Assembly (NCBI GenBank): GCA_030867875.1 | Contig: JAOWCC010000936.1 | Span: 74,433,032 to 74,497,031, forward strand | DNA from: Actinernus sp. WN-2022 | Taxonomy: Eukaryota > Cnidaria > Anthozoa > Actiniaria > Actinernidae | Reading direction: 5' to 3' | DNA length: 64,000 nt | In this document: in pieces, positions 52,001 to 60,022 of the stretch | Layout: every line of letters begins with the position of its first letter | Numbering within the stretch: position 1 is the first letter of the stretch | The notes under the pieces: generated by a model | The model's database searches: none | What the model saw: the letters and a program-made list of their open reading frames with translations, nothing else | What the model was told of the DNA's origin: nothing | Translations under genes and position numbers: made by a program

Positions 52001-55000
52001 GATAAAACACTTCTGCTCATTTTGTAAACTATACTTAAAGCATTTCTAAAATTTTGATGAAAAGCATAAAATAATGGTTTGGTACAGTAGTTTTTGCCAT
52101 GGACATGGGCAGTGTGCACAAAAGTATGTCTCACATGATGGTCTGTATGCATCAAGAGAGCAGTTCTACCTTGTTGTTTCACCCAGCCTGGGATAGGGGA
52201 AGTGAGTGATTGGTTGTGAGACCACCTCATACAACACTAGCATGTTTAAAGTATCCTGTATTGTTTGATACAGAATACTAATAGAGCTAACTACAATTTT
52301 GTATCGGGGTTTACAGGGGTATTCATGAGCCCTCATGAATTATTAATGAACATTGTCTATTTGTAAGATTTTAATTTCAATATTTATCGCATTCTATTAG
52401 ATGGTCATGGATTCAGGAGTGAGAGAAAAATTAGATTAACACAGCTTGATAACGACAGGAAAGAGTCATCACCTATCGACATTGGCAGGGAGAAAACTAC
52501 TTCTGAATTTGCTGTGGTGAGACAGTGACCATTGATTTTTCTGACAGTTACATCATACAACAGTGGTTTCAATGCCTTTTAATGTAGGAGATACTAAAGA
52601 AACAGTAGGTGGCTGATGGAGCAAGGGTGCCAAAGGCATCTGATCGAGCCTCTAGGGGGTTGAAATTGTAAAAGTAGGTGTCAAAATGTTCAAAGAACAC
52701 GGATAAAATCGCTGGTTGCTGGTGCCTATTGAAACCACTGCAAATAGTTAAATTTGGTGAGTTAGTCATTAAAATAGAATGCCAGGAACTGAGTGACTTA
52801 CTAAATGTTTTGTTCCAAAGTCTGTCCACAGAGCATTCAGGTCATTTGCATTGTTTTGTCATGGACTTCTGGCAGGTAGGTTTCGTGAAGAGCTTTTCCT
52901 TAAGACCCTGGATTTTATCAACTTAAAGTTCACAACTTTTTAACAAATTGAAGTTAGTTTTTTATGTGTTTGTCCTAATTTTTACAACAACCGCCAATTT
53001 TCTCGCAATCTGATTGGCTCATTTTCATATGCAATATTTTAACAGACGCGCGGCCGGCTTTCGAAGCGGGCTTTGCAGAGATTTGTGAATATTCAGGTTG
53101 TGTACACATCTGTTCCAAAAATCAAGAAAATGAGGATTTTGAAAGCATTTCATCACTGGGAAAAGTTAATCGGTGAGTCAAACTTCCTTCTGTGGTGCCA
53201 TTTGTCAAAATTTGAGCTTTCTCGAGTCAAACAAAGCATTTCCGGCTAATTTGTGATCGACTTTGTGACAAGTTCTACCAATCTTTTAGAACTAGAACTG
53301 AGAAATTGTCTTGAATTAAATACATAATCTTCTAGTTCGTGATTAAAATCTCTTATTCAGGATATTTACATAACGTTCTTAAGTAGAAACAAACAGTTTA
53401 GAGTAGATTATGTATTTTTATAGAGTTCGGGAAAGCAGAAAGACGTGTTTACGTTTTGGACTTTTCGACTCGAAAGGCAGTCGGCGAAGACGCCTCGTGG
53501 ATCCACAGCTATTTTGACCATGTTATGACGAAAATCATTGTCAATATTAGGACAGACACATAAAAAACTAACTTCAATTTGTTAATTGCATATGAAAATT
53601 AGCCAATCAGATTGCGAGAAAATTGGCGGTTGTTGTAAAAATTGAAAATTGATTGTGTGAAGGACCACAACAATGTTTGGTTTCAGTTTAGAACTTAATT
53701 GGCGGATAATTACAAAACATTTTTCTCAGCCAGTTGAAAAGCTAAGCAAATGCAAAACCAAAGCAATCACTGCTTACTTTGAACACTCAATTGAAAACTG
53801 CCCAATACTTAGTGACTTTGAAAGCAAGTTGCTCTAACAAAGGGCTAGCCTTTGAAACACCATCTCGCTCTAGCTTATCCTTCTTGGTGCTTTCCATTTA
53901 CACAAACCGACTGATCTGATCTGTTCTCAAATGGAATGCATCAGTTCTAAGAACTGGTTTGGGACAGACTGGTCCTACTCAGGGAGGAGGACTAGCCAGT
54001 TCTATCCCACAATGTATGCAATTAAAGACCACAATAGCAACATCTAGGATAACGGCATAAAACAATAGTCTTAATTACAGAATACAATAACTGCTTGTGA
54101 AAAAGCACGTAGTGGAAGCAATTTAGCAGGTGTCTGCAAACATACAACATGAAAACACTGAGTTTTCCATTTTTAAAAGAGAGCAGAACGATTTGAAAGT
54201 GCCCTAATGCACACCTACACTAGTTTTTACAAAGCTAGACTATATTGTACATCTAGTTTATTCTTTTAATTTCCTAAGCTACTATTCTAAATTACAAACA
54301 AAGTGGAGTTCACTAGTAGAGCGAATTTCACATGAGTGTGAGTGACCAAACGCAAATTACCCACAGCCAGCCAATCATAGGAACGAGTAATCACAAGTAA
54401 CTCATAAATGGCTTCCCTGTGAGCCAATGACAAACCTTGGAAGCTAAACCAAAACCAATTTGCGGTTGGTTTTACTTTGGAATCTGATTGGTTGGCTTAC
54501 ACAAAATACACAAAACCAAAACACTTCCGACAGTCATGTGAAAACTGCTCTAAGCAAATCCTTATTTTGCAGGATTTGCCTTGTGCCAGTGTATATTTGT
54601 GTATTCTCTCAGCAATCATGCCGGAGGTGATAAAGACTTCCTAACGTACTACTCTAAGCTGGCCCAGCCTGTCCACTCTCTCTACTACATGCTCTTTGCC
54701 ATCTGTACAGTGTCTGTTTTTGATAGGTGAGAATGTGTTGACTTCCTAAAGGTACGGCCACACACTGCAACATTGCATGCAGTGGTGAAATTGCTCTGTG
54801 TGTCCACTTTTAACATTGCGTGCAACATTGCCGAAGTAGGATCGAGTTCCCTGCAACATTGCTGCCAATGGTGTGACACTTTCAGTCAATGGAACGGTAA
54901 TAGTGAACAATCACGTACTAAATTTGTTGTCGGTAGATTGTCGGCCGACAACACGCCAACAACCTACCGACAACTACGTAAATTCCACCAACAACGTACC

Positions 55001-57873
55001 AACAGACTACCGACAACCTACCAACAGACTACCGACACTGACCTGCCGACAGCCTACCGACAATCTACCAACATCCTACCAACAACCTAACGACCGCAAA
55101 TTTGTTACGTGATTGTTCACTATTAGTCATGTTGCTAACACGAAATCGCTCTTTCACATAGGCTTGTTTATTCTTCAGAAAATATTGAATATCAAAATTA
55201 TGCAAATTAGCGGCAGCCATTTTTCGAATGGGTCTATATTTATTGAACCGTTTTATAGTTTATTGAATCGTTTTATTGTTTATTGGATCGTTTTATAGTT
55301 TTACTATTAGAATAGATTTTTATATTGTATGTATTTATAAGTAGTTTGAGGGCCACAAGTTTATTAGTGTGTTCACACTATTATGTGCTACCCTCGCGAA
55401 ATAAAGGCTTTATTATTAGCAGTAGTTCTTCATTTAGTTCAAATAACTTACCGGTAATTGTTTCCTGTTGAAATTCTGTTAAGGTACGACATGGCTAATC
55501 CCAGGTCAGGCTTTTTTCATGGACTCCTAACACGCCCATCAAGGATTCTCTCAATCAGTGGTAAGGACAATGAATGTATTTGTAAAGGGACCTAGCATTA
55601 TTTTATGGTGTTTCTGATCGACTGTATTCCAGAAATTATACGAATAGATAGATTAGTCTTTCGAAATAACTGGTTCATGCACCTTTAACTTCTCGACAAA
55701 AGGTATGGAGGGTAGGTGCCATTTTGCAATGCACGCAAGCTATAGCAACGGGAAGCAATATCAAACTAAGGAGGTAACCATGGCAACCTAGCCATGGATC
55801 AACCCCCGGCACCTGTCACACTGATTTCTCAGTGGTAGAATACTTACCTAGGTCTTCAACCTCCCACACCAGCGGTGGGTGGGGCAATCCCGCAATCCCG
55901 CGTGAAGCTATGTCTTATTGAATTCTTTATAGAATGAAGTTGTGATACGCGTCGAATAGAAGAGGTGGACTGAGGCTGAGTCTCACGCGTACGTGTGAAG
56001 CTATGTCTTATTGAATTCTTTATAGAATGAAGTTGTGCTACGCGTCGAATGGAAGAGGTGGACTGAGGCTGAGTCTCTCACGCGTGAAGCTATGTCTTAT
56101 TGAATTCTTTATAGAATGAAGTTGCGCTACGCGTCGAATGGAAGAGGTGGACTGAGGCTGAGTCTCTCACGCGTGAAGCTATGTCTTATTGAATTCTTTA
56201 TAGAATGAAGTTGTGATACGCGTCGAATAGAAGAGGTGGACTCAGGCTGAGTCTCACGCGTACGCGTGAAGCTATGTCTTATTGAATTCTTTATAGAATG
56301 AAGTTGTGCTGCGCGTCGAATGGAAGAGGTGGACTGAGGCTGAGTCTCACGCGTACGTGTGAAGCTATGTCTTATTGAATTCTTTATAGAATGAAGTTGT
56401 GATACGCGTCGAATAGAAGAGGTGGACTGAGGCTGAGTCTCACGCGTACGCGTGAAGCTATGTCTTATTGAATTCTTTAAAGAATGAAGTTGTGCTGCGC
56501 GTCGAATGGAAGAGGTGGACTGAGGCTGAGTCTCACGCGTACGTGTGAAGCTATGTCTTATTGAATTCTTTATAGAATGAAGTTGTGCTACGCGTCGAAT
56601 GGAAGAGGTGGACTGAGGCTGAGTCTCTCACGCGTGAAGCTATGTCTTATTTAATTCTTTATAGAATGAAGTTGCGCTACGCGTCGAATGGAAGAGGTGG
56701 ACTGAGGCTGAGTCTCTCACGCGTGAAGCTATGTCTTATTGAATTCTTTATAGAATGAAGTTGTGATACGCGTCGAATAGAAGAGGTGGACTGAGGCTGA
56801 GTCTCACGCGTACGCGTGAAGCTATGTCTTATTGAATTCTTTATAGAATGAAGTTGTGATACGCGTCGAATAGAAGAGGTGGACTGAGGCTGAGTCTCAC
56901 GCGTACGCGTGAAGCTATGTCTTATTGAATTCTTTATAGAATGAAGTTGTGCTACGCGTCGAATGGAAGAGGTGGACTGAGGCTGAGTCTCACGCGTACG
57001 TGTGAAGCTATGTCTTATTGAATTCTTTATAGAATGAAGTTGTGCTACGCGTCGAATGGAAGAGGTGGACTGAGGCTGAGTCTCTCACGCGTGAAGCTAT
57101 GTCTTATTGAATTCTTTATAGAATGAAGTTGCGCTACGCGTCGAATGGAAGAGGTGGACTGAGGCTGAGTCTCTCACGCGTGAAGCTATGTCTTATTGAA
57201 TTCTTTATAGAATGAAGTTGTGATACGCGTCGAATAGAAGAGGTGGACTGAGGCTGAGTCTCACGCGTACGCGTGAAGCTATGTCTTATTGAATTCTTTA
57301 TAGAATGAAGTTGTGCTACGCGTCGAATGGAAGAGGTGGACTGAGGCTGAGTCTCACGCGTACGTGTGAAGCTATGTCTTATTGAATTCTTTATAGAATG
57401 AAGTTGTGCTACGCGTCGAATGGAAGAGGTGGACTGGGGCTGAGTGTCACACCCATGACGCTATGTCTTAATGAGTTCTTTAGAACAAAGTTTTGCCACG
57501 CGTCGAATGGAAGAGGTGGAGTCTCGACCTCAATGTCGACGCGTAGCACAGCTTTGTTCTATAAAGAATTCATTAAGACATAGCTTCGATTCACGGGTAA
57601 CTCACCCTCAGTCCACCTCTTCCATTCGACGTGTAGCAGGCTAGCACAACGTGCACACGTTAACAAATCTTTTTGAATCAGAGCATTGCAAATGCTGGAA
57701 AATGCCCCACCCTCCAGGACAGTCCTAACTTTTATCCCTGAGGGTCGTAAGGGTCTGTTTATTGATACTTTATTTTGTTTTATTGCAGCGTATCTGTTTG
57801 CTTTGGTGTTTTCCATCAGTGTCGCCAATATTGAGGACCGAATCAGTCTGTATAATAGTTCACAAAAGCTCTG
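42786..57873 (+). CDS. TMEM237: Transmembrane protein 237 (10 exons, 3' end outside window)
   Basis: Tetraspan membrane protein of the ciliary transition zone, where with other MKS-module proteins it gates entry of membrane proteins into the cilium; human mutations cause Joubert syndrome. Exons: 42786-43083, 45919-46122, 48396-48513, 50118-50176, 50867-51007, 52401-52516, 52821-52875, 54573-54726, 55484-55560, 57789-57873. They give 1307 nt with all phases consistent and no stop. Residues 1-~310 are a charged cytosolic region (RRRKKRISRD, KRPRRRTSR, RRRNRRRRAHG, KRPRPHKHKAKK), then the conserved VDKEDIVTADQ..GISQTLP..VVF block. Membrane segments follow: VHRAFRSFALFCHGLLAGFA onward (TM1), VHSLYYMLFAICTVSVFDR (TM2) and YLFALVFSISVANIEDRISL (TM3). 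TM4 and the tail lie past 57873; a BEL element occupies 58327 onward. Exon 1 is the least certain because this N-terminus is poorly conserved. Confidence 0.93.
43237..43370. mobile_element. Fold-back MITE with GTTTGCAAC termini
   Basis: ATTCTTAGTTTGCAAC / GTTGCAAACGAAGAAT ends and GTGGCCATGTTGGATGACAA / TTGTCATTCAACATGGCCGC inside; 134 bp. Confidence 0.8.
43437..43556. mobile_element. Palindromic MITE GGGCCCGGTTCCTGAAAGC
   Basis: GGGCCCGGTTCCTGAAAGCC / GGCTTTCAGGAACCGGGCCC and ATTAGCGCTAATCC repeated inside. The arms cover nearly all 120 bp. Confidence 0.88.
43660..44150 (-). mobile_element. Possible minus-strand LINE 3' remnant
   Basis: The minus strand ends TTTAAATAAAGGCAATCTAT, a polyadenylation-like tail with (ATCT) repeats as in some LINEs. 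No coding portion recognised. Confidence 0.35.
44324..44518 (+). pseudogene. Fragment of a RecQ-like helicase (Walker A region)
   Basis: In-frame stretch containing LKKDVFAVLPTGMGKSLLTA, close to the motif I region of RecQ-family DEAD-box helicases (D-V-F-x-x-L-P-T-G-x-G-K-S). It stops shortly afterwards, with no motif II or later. It lies in TMEM237 intron 1, so it is a captured or dead fragment. Confidence 0.6.
44583..44697. mobile_element. Short MITE with CCAGAGGCT termini
   Basis: CCAGAGGCTTGTCGCTTCGC and the right end GCATCGAGCCTCTGG are inverted; 115 bp, CpG-rich. Confidence 0.65.
44862..45630. mobile_element. 769-bp element with TACC(A/G)TATTTACCTGTGTATAA termini
   Basis: TACCATATTTACCTGTGTAT at the left and ATACACAGGTAAATACGGTA at the right; ~30-bp inverted termini, no transposase. 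Confidence 0.8.
45733..45791 (+). repeat. (CA)n microsatellite
   Basis: CACACACACA tract with ACATGCACATGCACA interruptions, in TMEM237 intron 1, ~130 nt before exon 2. Confidence 0.92.
45919..46122 (+). CDS. TMEM237: TMEM237 exon 2
   Basis: Residues 100-167 (KKRYKRPPPGPRHARRS, EEEEMIDGENVSP). Acceptor GCTCAAAG|GA chosen because it keeps phase; donor CATG|GTAGCA. Confidence 0.8.
46150..46592. mobile_element. ATAAAGAAGCCTTA fold-back MITE interrupted by a SINE
   Basis: Left arm ACAAATAAAGAAGCCTTAGT (46155), right arm GGCTAAGGCTTCTTTACT (46577-46594) and the core GGCATTTGAGAAC..TTCTCAAATGACTGG match 31373-31558. About 250 bp of SINE-like sequence sits between the left arm and the core. Confidence 0.7.
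46198..46435 (+). mobile_element. tRNA-derived SINE
   Basis: Head GCCGTGGCAGTGCAGTGGTT (A-box) and CCTCTCACCTCTATGGCC before GGTTCGACAGAT (B-box, 46258-46268). The B-box is slightly degraded. The body has no coding content. Confidence 0.55.
46594..46930. mobile_element. MITE with TTAGGGAGCAGGTCAAAACA termini
   Basis: TTAGGGAGCAGGTCAAAACA at the left and TGTTTTGACCTGCTCCCTTA at the right, 337 bp. TTA at both outer edges could be a 3-bp target duplication (PIF/Harbinger-like). It directly adjoins the previous element. Confidence 0.82.
47644..48009. mobile_element. MITE with GGGT(A/G)CATTCCTTTGGTCAAAT termini
   Basis: TACATTCCTTTGGTCAAATC at the left and GATTTGACCAAAGGAATGCA at the right; 366 bp. 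Multiple GGATTT words inside. Confidence 0.83.
48396..48513 (+). CDS. TMEM237: TMEM237 exon 3
   Basis: Residues 168-206 (GSRDLIDGDEVNEHAADQ, KRPRPHKHKAKK). Acceptor GTGCCAG|GC, donor AACAG|GTCAGT, phase 2. Confidence 0.85.
49092..49341 (-). mobile_element. tRNA-derived SINE with trinucleotide tail
   Basis: The minus strand starts CTCCTGGTTAGCTCAGTGGA (A-box TAGCTCAGTGGATA, 49334-49321) and has B-box GGTTCAAACCC (49291-49281). A ~150-bp body follows, ending in (GTT)n(ATT)n(ATG)n at 49131-49092. Both internal Pol III promoter boxes are intact. Confidence 0.8.
49532..49551 (+). repeat. Poly-G tract (~20 G)
   Basis: Homopolymer in TMEM237 intron 3; length uncertain in assemblies. Confidence 0.9.
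49781..49905 (+). repeat. 24-bp minisatellite, five copies
   Basis: Unit CTTCCTGTACGGACCTTCCA + CCCA starts at 49781, 49805, 49829, 49853 and 49877 with few changes. Confidence 0.92.
50001..50038. other. Hairpin TTTTTATGGCCCA
   Basis: TTTTTATGGCCCA - TGCACT - TGGGCCATAAAAA (C/G extension outside). ~80 nt before TMEM237 exon 4. Confidence 0.7.
50118..50176 (+). CDS. TMEM237: TMEM237 exon 4
   Basis: Residues 207-226 (HQNGTSGEEENYNADIDGE). Acceptor ATTCTAG|AC, donor GAAG|GTGAGT, phase 1. Confidence 0.85.
50386..50512. mobile_element. Second copy of the 5985-6131 fold-back MITE
   Basis: GGTCACATTCTAAATTCTCC / GGAGAATTTAGAATGTGATC core, followed by AGGAGTCACTTA and CACAGCCCTT at the right end as in the first copy; left outer arm degraded. 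Confidence 0.7.
50867..51007 (+). CDS. TMEM237: TMEM237 exon 5
   Basis: Residues 227-273 (EYYKVDKEDIVTADQ, PGISQTLPSQPLDVVFIQN), a conserved block of the family. Acceptor TATCAG|TT, donor AGAG|GTATAG, phase 1. Confidence 0.9.
51175..51275 (+). repeat. 36-bp tandem repeat, ~2.5 copies
   Basis: ACTATGGGACCACTTAAGTA + TATATGGGGCCACTTA repeated, in TMEM237 intron 5. Confidence 0.85.
51587..51928. mobile_element. MITE with ~110-bp inverted termini and TATA duplication
   Basis: CATGCATCAGGAGTTCCGGA at the left and its exact complement at the right; the match continues through GGTTGGATCACACTGCATTC and GATGCCCAC. TATA flanks both ends (51583-51586, 51929-51932). The related repeat at 16160 has a single TATACATCTAGAC without the insert. 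Confidence 0.92.
52401..52516 (+). CDS. TMEM237: TMEM237 exon 6
   Basis: Residues 274-312 (DGHGFRSERKIRLTQLD, EKTTSEFAV). Acceptor TATTAG|AT, donor GTG|GTGAGA, phase 0. Confidence 0.9.
52821..52875 (+). CDS. TMEM237: TMEM237 exon 7
   Basis: Residues 313-330 (VHRAFRSFALFCHGLLAG), start of TM1. Acceptor TTCCAAAG|TC, donor GCAG|GTAGGT, phase 1. Confidence 0.92.
52941..53642. mobile_element. Interleaved inverted repeats (A-B ... A'-B')
   Basis: A (52941-52979, AAATTGAAGTTAGTTTTTTA) is inverted at 53546-53583. B (52980-53035, CAACCGCCAATTTTCTCGCA) is inverted at 53585-53642. The order on the plus strand is A, B, A', B', so the pairs cross instead of nesting. Confidence 0.75.
53643..53808. mobile_element. 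Partial GAGCAGTTTTC-family MITE
   Basis: The right end GAACACTCAATTGAAAACTG and AACCAAAGCAATCACTGCTT match the complement of 58115-58180. The left terminus is indistinct. Confidence 0.55.
54318..54551. mobile_element. MITE abutting TMEM237 exon 8 acceptor
   Basis: AGAGCGAATTTCACATGAGT at the left and CAGTCATGTGAAAACTGCTC(T) at the right are inverted termini; interior CCAATCATAGG / CCTTGG and AACCAAAACC words. Ends 21 nt before exon 8. Confidence 0.72.
54573..54726 (+). CDS. TMEM237: TMEM237 exon 8
   Basis: Residues 331-381, rest of TM1, the loop and TM2 (YYSKLAQPVHSLYYMLFAI). Acceptor TTTTGCAG|GA, only ~21 nt after the end of a MITE; donor ATAG|GTGAGA, phase 2. Confidence 0.93.
54750..54897. 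repeat. GCAACATTGC dispersed repeat
   Basis: CACTGCAACATTGCATGCAG, TGGTGAAATTGCT, GCAACATTGCCGAAGTAGGA and TTCAGTCAATGG parallel 7960-8150. Its right side is interrupted by the element at 54898. Confidence 0.65.
54898..55125. mobile_element. MITE carrying an ACCTACCGACA minisatellite
   Basis: TAATAGTGAACAATCACGTA and its exact complement TACGTGATTGTTCACTATTA form the ends (pairing extends over AAATTTG). The interior is a ~10-11-bp repeat around CTACCGACAACCTACCAACA. Confidence 0.85.
55484..55560 (+). CDS. TMEM237: TMEM237 exon 9
   Basis: Residues 382-407 (YDMANPRSGFFHGLLTRPS). Acceptor TGTTAAG|GT, donor AGTG|GTAAGG, phase 1. Confidence 0.9.
55903..57650 (+). repeat. ~92-bp satellite array with 550-bp higher-order repeat
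   Basis: Eighteen units anchored on GAAGCTATGTCTTATTGAAT start at 55903, 55997, 56086, 56175, 56268, 56361, 56453, 56547, 56636, 56725, 56818, 56911, 57003, 57092, 57182, 57275, 57368 and (diverged) 57453. Lengths cycle 94, 89, 89, 93, 93, 92. Six units make 550 bp, repeated exactly twice (55903-57002) and then in part. The array ends with an inverted unit at ~57530-57650 (CATTAAGACATAGCTTC, CCACCTCTTCCATTCGACG). It occupies TMEM237 intron 9. Confidence 0.93.
57789..57873 (+). CDS. TMEM237: TMEM237 exon 10 (last visible)
   Basis: Residues 408-435 (YLFALVFSISVANIEDRISL, SSQKLW), TM3. Acceptor TTATTGCAG|CG, donor CTCTG|GTAGGT, phase 2. Confidence 0.92.
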
Positions 57874-57874
57874 G

Positions 57875-58326
57875 TAGGTTGTTAAAACAAAACGATGTGG
57901 TGCCAGAGGGACGAATTCCCGAGTCAACAGTCGATAGAAACCAAGAACGAGTAGTCTAATTGCTTTAGCGTAACCAAACTACGGTTCTCTCCAACTTAGC
58001 TGTCGATTAATATCGAGAAAATCTGTGAAAAACGTTGGAAAATTAGCAAGTTTGTGTCCGCCCGCTCGTTTGAAATAGGCCTTATGTATGATGACATATT
58101 ACCAGAATCTCATTTAGAGCAGGTTTCAATTAAGTGTCGAAAGTTTTCGTTGATTGCTTTGGTTTTGCGTTTACTTAGTTTTTCTATTGGCTGTGAAAAT
58201 GTTTTGTAATCAGTCAGCGAATCAAATTCCAGAGTAAAACCAATCCTGTTTTGGTTTTGGTCTGTCACGCAATCAATCCACGGTTGCGTTTACTTTTCCT
58301 CCTGATTGGTTGCTTTCTCATGCCAG
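57875..58326. other. TMEM237 intron 10 start, with left end of a GAGCAG-family MITE
   Basis: No exon seen. TAGAGCAGGTTTCAATTAAG at 58115 matches the family of 10503-10639. The opposite terminus is not found before the LTR at 58327, which suggests that the BEL element inserted into this MITE. Confidence 0.5.
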
Positions 58327-58764
58327 TGTAGTAGAAATCTCCCCGCAGATCTTCTACTAGTTGCTGGTTCAACCACACACACAGCAGAACTGTATTTTCT
58401 CCGTTTATTCCAACACTCAATTACCGTTTACAACTTTCGTTACATACGTTCGCTTCGCATTCTCGTGTTTCTGCGATCTATCGTTCTACTTTACAATCAT
58501 GTTCTAAAGCTCTATTTATGCTAAATCATACAGGAACAACATTCCATTATTACAACGTAGTTTCTTTTACATGACCATGCAACCCACGTATTCTTACCCA
58601 ACCCTGATTACTTCACATGCACAGGCAAAATAATACGATTCAATCAATGTTTATGCAGTAATCTCCTACCTAAGTAATCCAATTATTACGCTCACGTTAC
58701 GGTCACGTTACGGGCAATCAATTTCTAGTTTGTAATCCAGAATTTTCCATTACATTCCATGACA
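58327..58764 (-). repeat. 3' LTR of the BEL element
   Basis: On the minus strand it starts TGTCATGGAATG directly after a polypurine tract and ends TTCTACTACA, i.e. TG...CA, 438 bp. GCATAAATAGAGC near 58510 is a possible TATA box. The 5 bp after it (plus strand GCCAG, 58322-58326) are the expected target duplication, but the other side is not visible. Confidence 0.75.
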
Positions 58765-58776
58765 CTCTCCCCCCTT
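58765..58776 (-). promoter_or_regulatory. Polypurine tract
   Basis: Minus-strand AAGGGGGGAGAG immediately before the LTR: the plus-strand priming site of LTR elements. Confidence 0.8.
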
Positions 58777-58783
58777 GACTCGC

Positions 58784-59011
58784 CTACGAGTCAAGCATAG
58801 CGTTAGTTTTCCATCTAGCGTCTAAGGCTGCATTACGTTTCGGCACATTTCTTATTACATGCATTTCATTGCCTTTACGCGAAACTCTTGCCCCTACAGG
58901 GCGTGCGTCTTCGTTACTTCCATCCTCTATGGGATATAACTTCTGAATGGGCCTAGACATACGCGTAGGTTTGCCCTTTACAATTATGCGCACTCTTGCC
59001 CCATTCTCCAT
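58784..59011 (-). pseudogene. BEL pol C-terminal tail
   Basis: VRIIVKGKPTRMSRPIQKLYPIE resembles the end of BEL integrase polyproteins (basic segment before 'xLYPLE'). It is in a different frame from the preceding segment. Confidence 0.6.
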
Positions 59012-59427
59012 TCATTTCTCTTCTTGCCTTCCTCGAATACTGTAACTACATCACCTACTTTAACTGTCTCTTTGCTCTCTCTCGACCGGGTCGCGCGATG
59101 GAATTCCCTAAGATTAGCTAAATACTCTTTTCTCCATCTCTCCCAGAAATGTACTAGCCTTGCACTCAGGTACTTAAAACGCGCGCTGCAACTTTCCTGG
59201 CTGCCTACATCATCTGGTTCTACAACTTCGTCTGGCATGCTGTTAATAAGTCTACCGTATATTAGGTGTGAAGGTGTTAGTACTTCCTCATCCACTTCAT
59301 TGTACTCATAAGTCAATGGCCTACAGTTAATTGTTGACTCTGTCTCTGCTAGCACTGTTGCTAACTCATTAAATGTTAATCTTGCGTTACCTAGCACTTT
59401 CCTCAGGCATTGTTTTACATTTCCCAC
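58984..59427 (-). pseudogene. BEL integrase, C-terminal part
   Basis: VKQCLRKVLGNARLTFNELA, ETESTINCRPLTYEY and LTPSHLIYGR are the conserved downstream part of the integrase core. ARFKYLSARLVHFWERWRKEY begins the DUF5641-type region. The frame breaks at ~59420 from the upstream core. Confidence 0.85.
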
Positions 59428-59980
59428 CGCATGCGTTCAAAAAAGCCTCCCCACCAAGGGGCTCTCTCTAAATTAAACCTCCACTCTATTCTCATGTTAT
59501 TTAGTTCATCTCTTACCTCTGGGTGGTCAAACAACCTCTTCAGCGCTCTCTCCGTCGCCTGAAAGGTTTTTGCATTGTCAGATACCATTAGCGTCGGCAT
59601 TCCTCGTCTTGCTGTGAACTTTCTAAGGCATCTCCTAAATGTTGCTGCTGTCAAATCCTCTACCAGTTCTAAATGTACTGCTCTAGTTACGCAACACGAA
59701 AAAAGTGCAATATAGACCTTGTTCATAGCTTGTTTCCCGCACTCTTTACAAATAGAGGCCCCGCAAAGTCTACCCTACCTTAGAAAATGGTGGAGCTTCT
59801 CTCACTCTAAATTCTGGCGATGCTGCTGTCTGTGGTGCGCCATAGGGTTTGCCATCAGCTTCTTACAAATAACACAACAAGCTACGACTCTCTTTACTAC
59901 CTGTCTACCCGTTGGCACCCAATACTTTGCCCTTACCTCGGCCAGCGTGGCCCTCAGTCCACTGTGAAGCACCCTATTGT
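59415..59980 (-). pseudogene. BEL integrase, zinc finger and catalytic core
   Basis: 59726-59415 codes CVTRAVHLELVEDLTAATF, the second catalytic Asp region (LMVSDNAKTF) and WGGFFERM. Upstream (to ~59980), in shifted frames, is the integrase N-terminus (HSGLRATLAEVRAKYWVPTG, CCVICKK). At least two frame breaks lie between ~59740 and 60000. Confidence 0.82.
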
Positions 59981-60022
59981 GACAACCTGTGTTTCTTAGG
60001 TAAAATTATTGGACTTCTAGCC

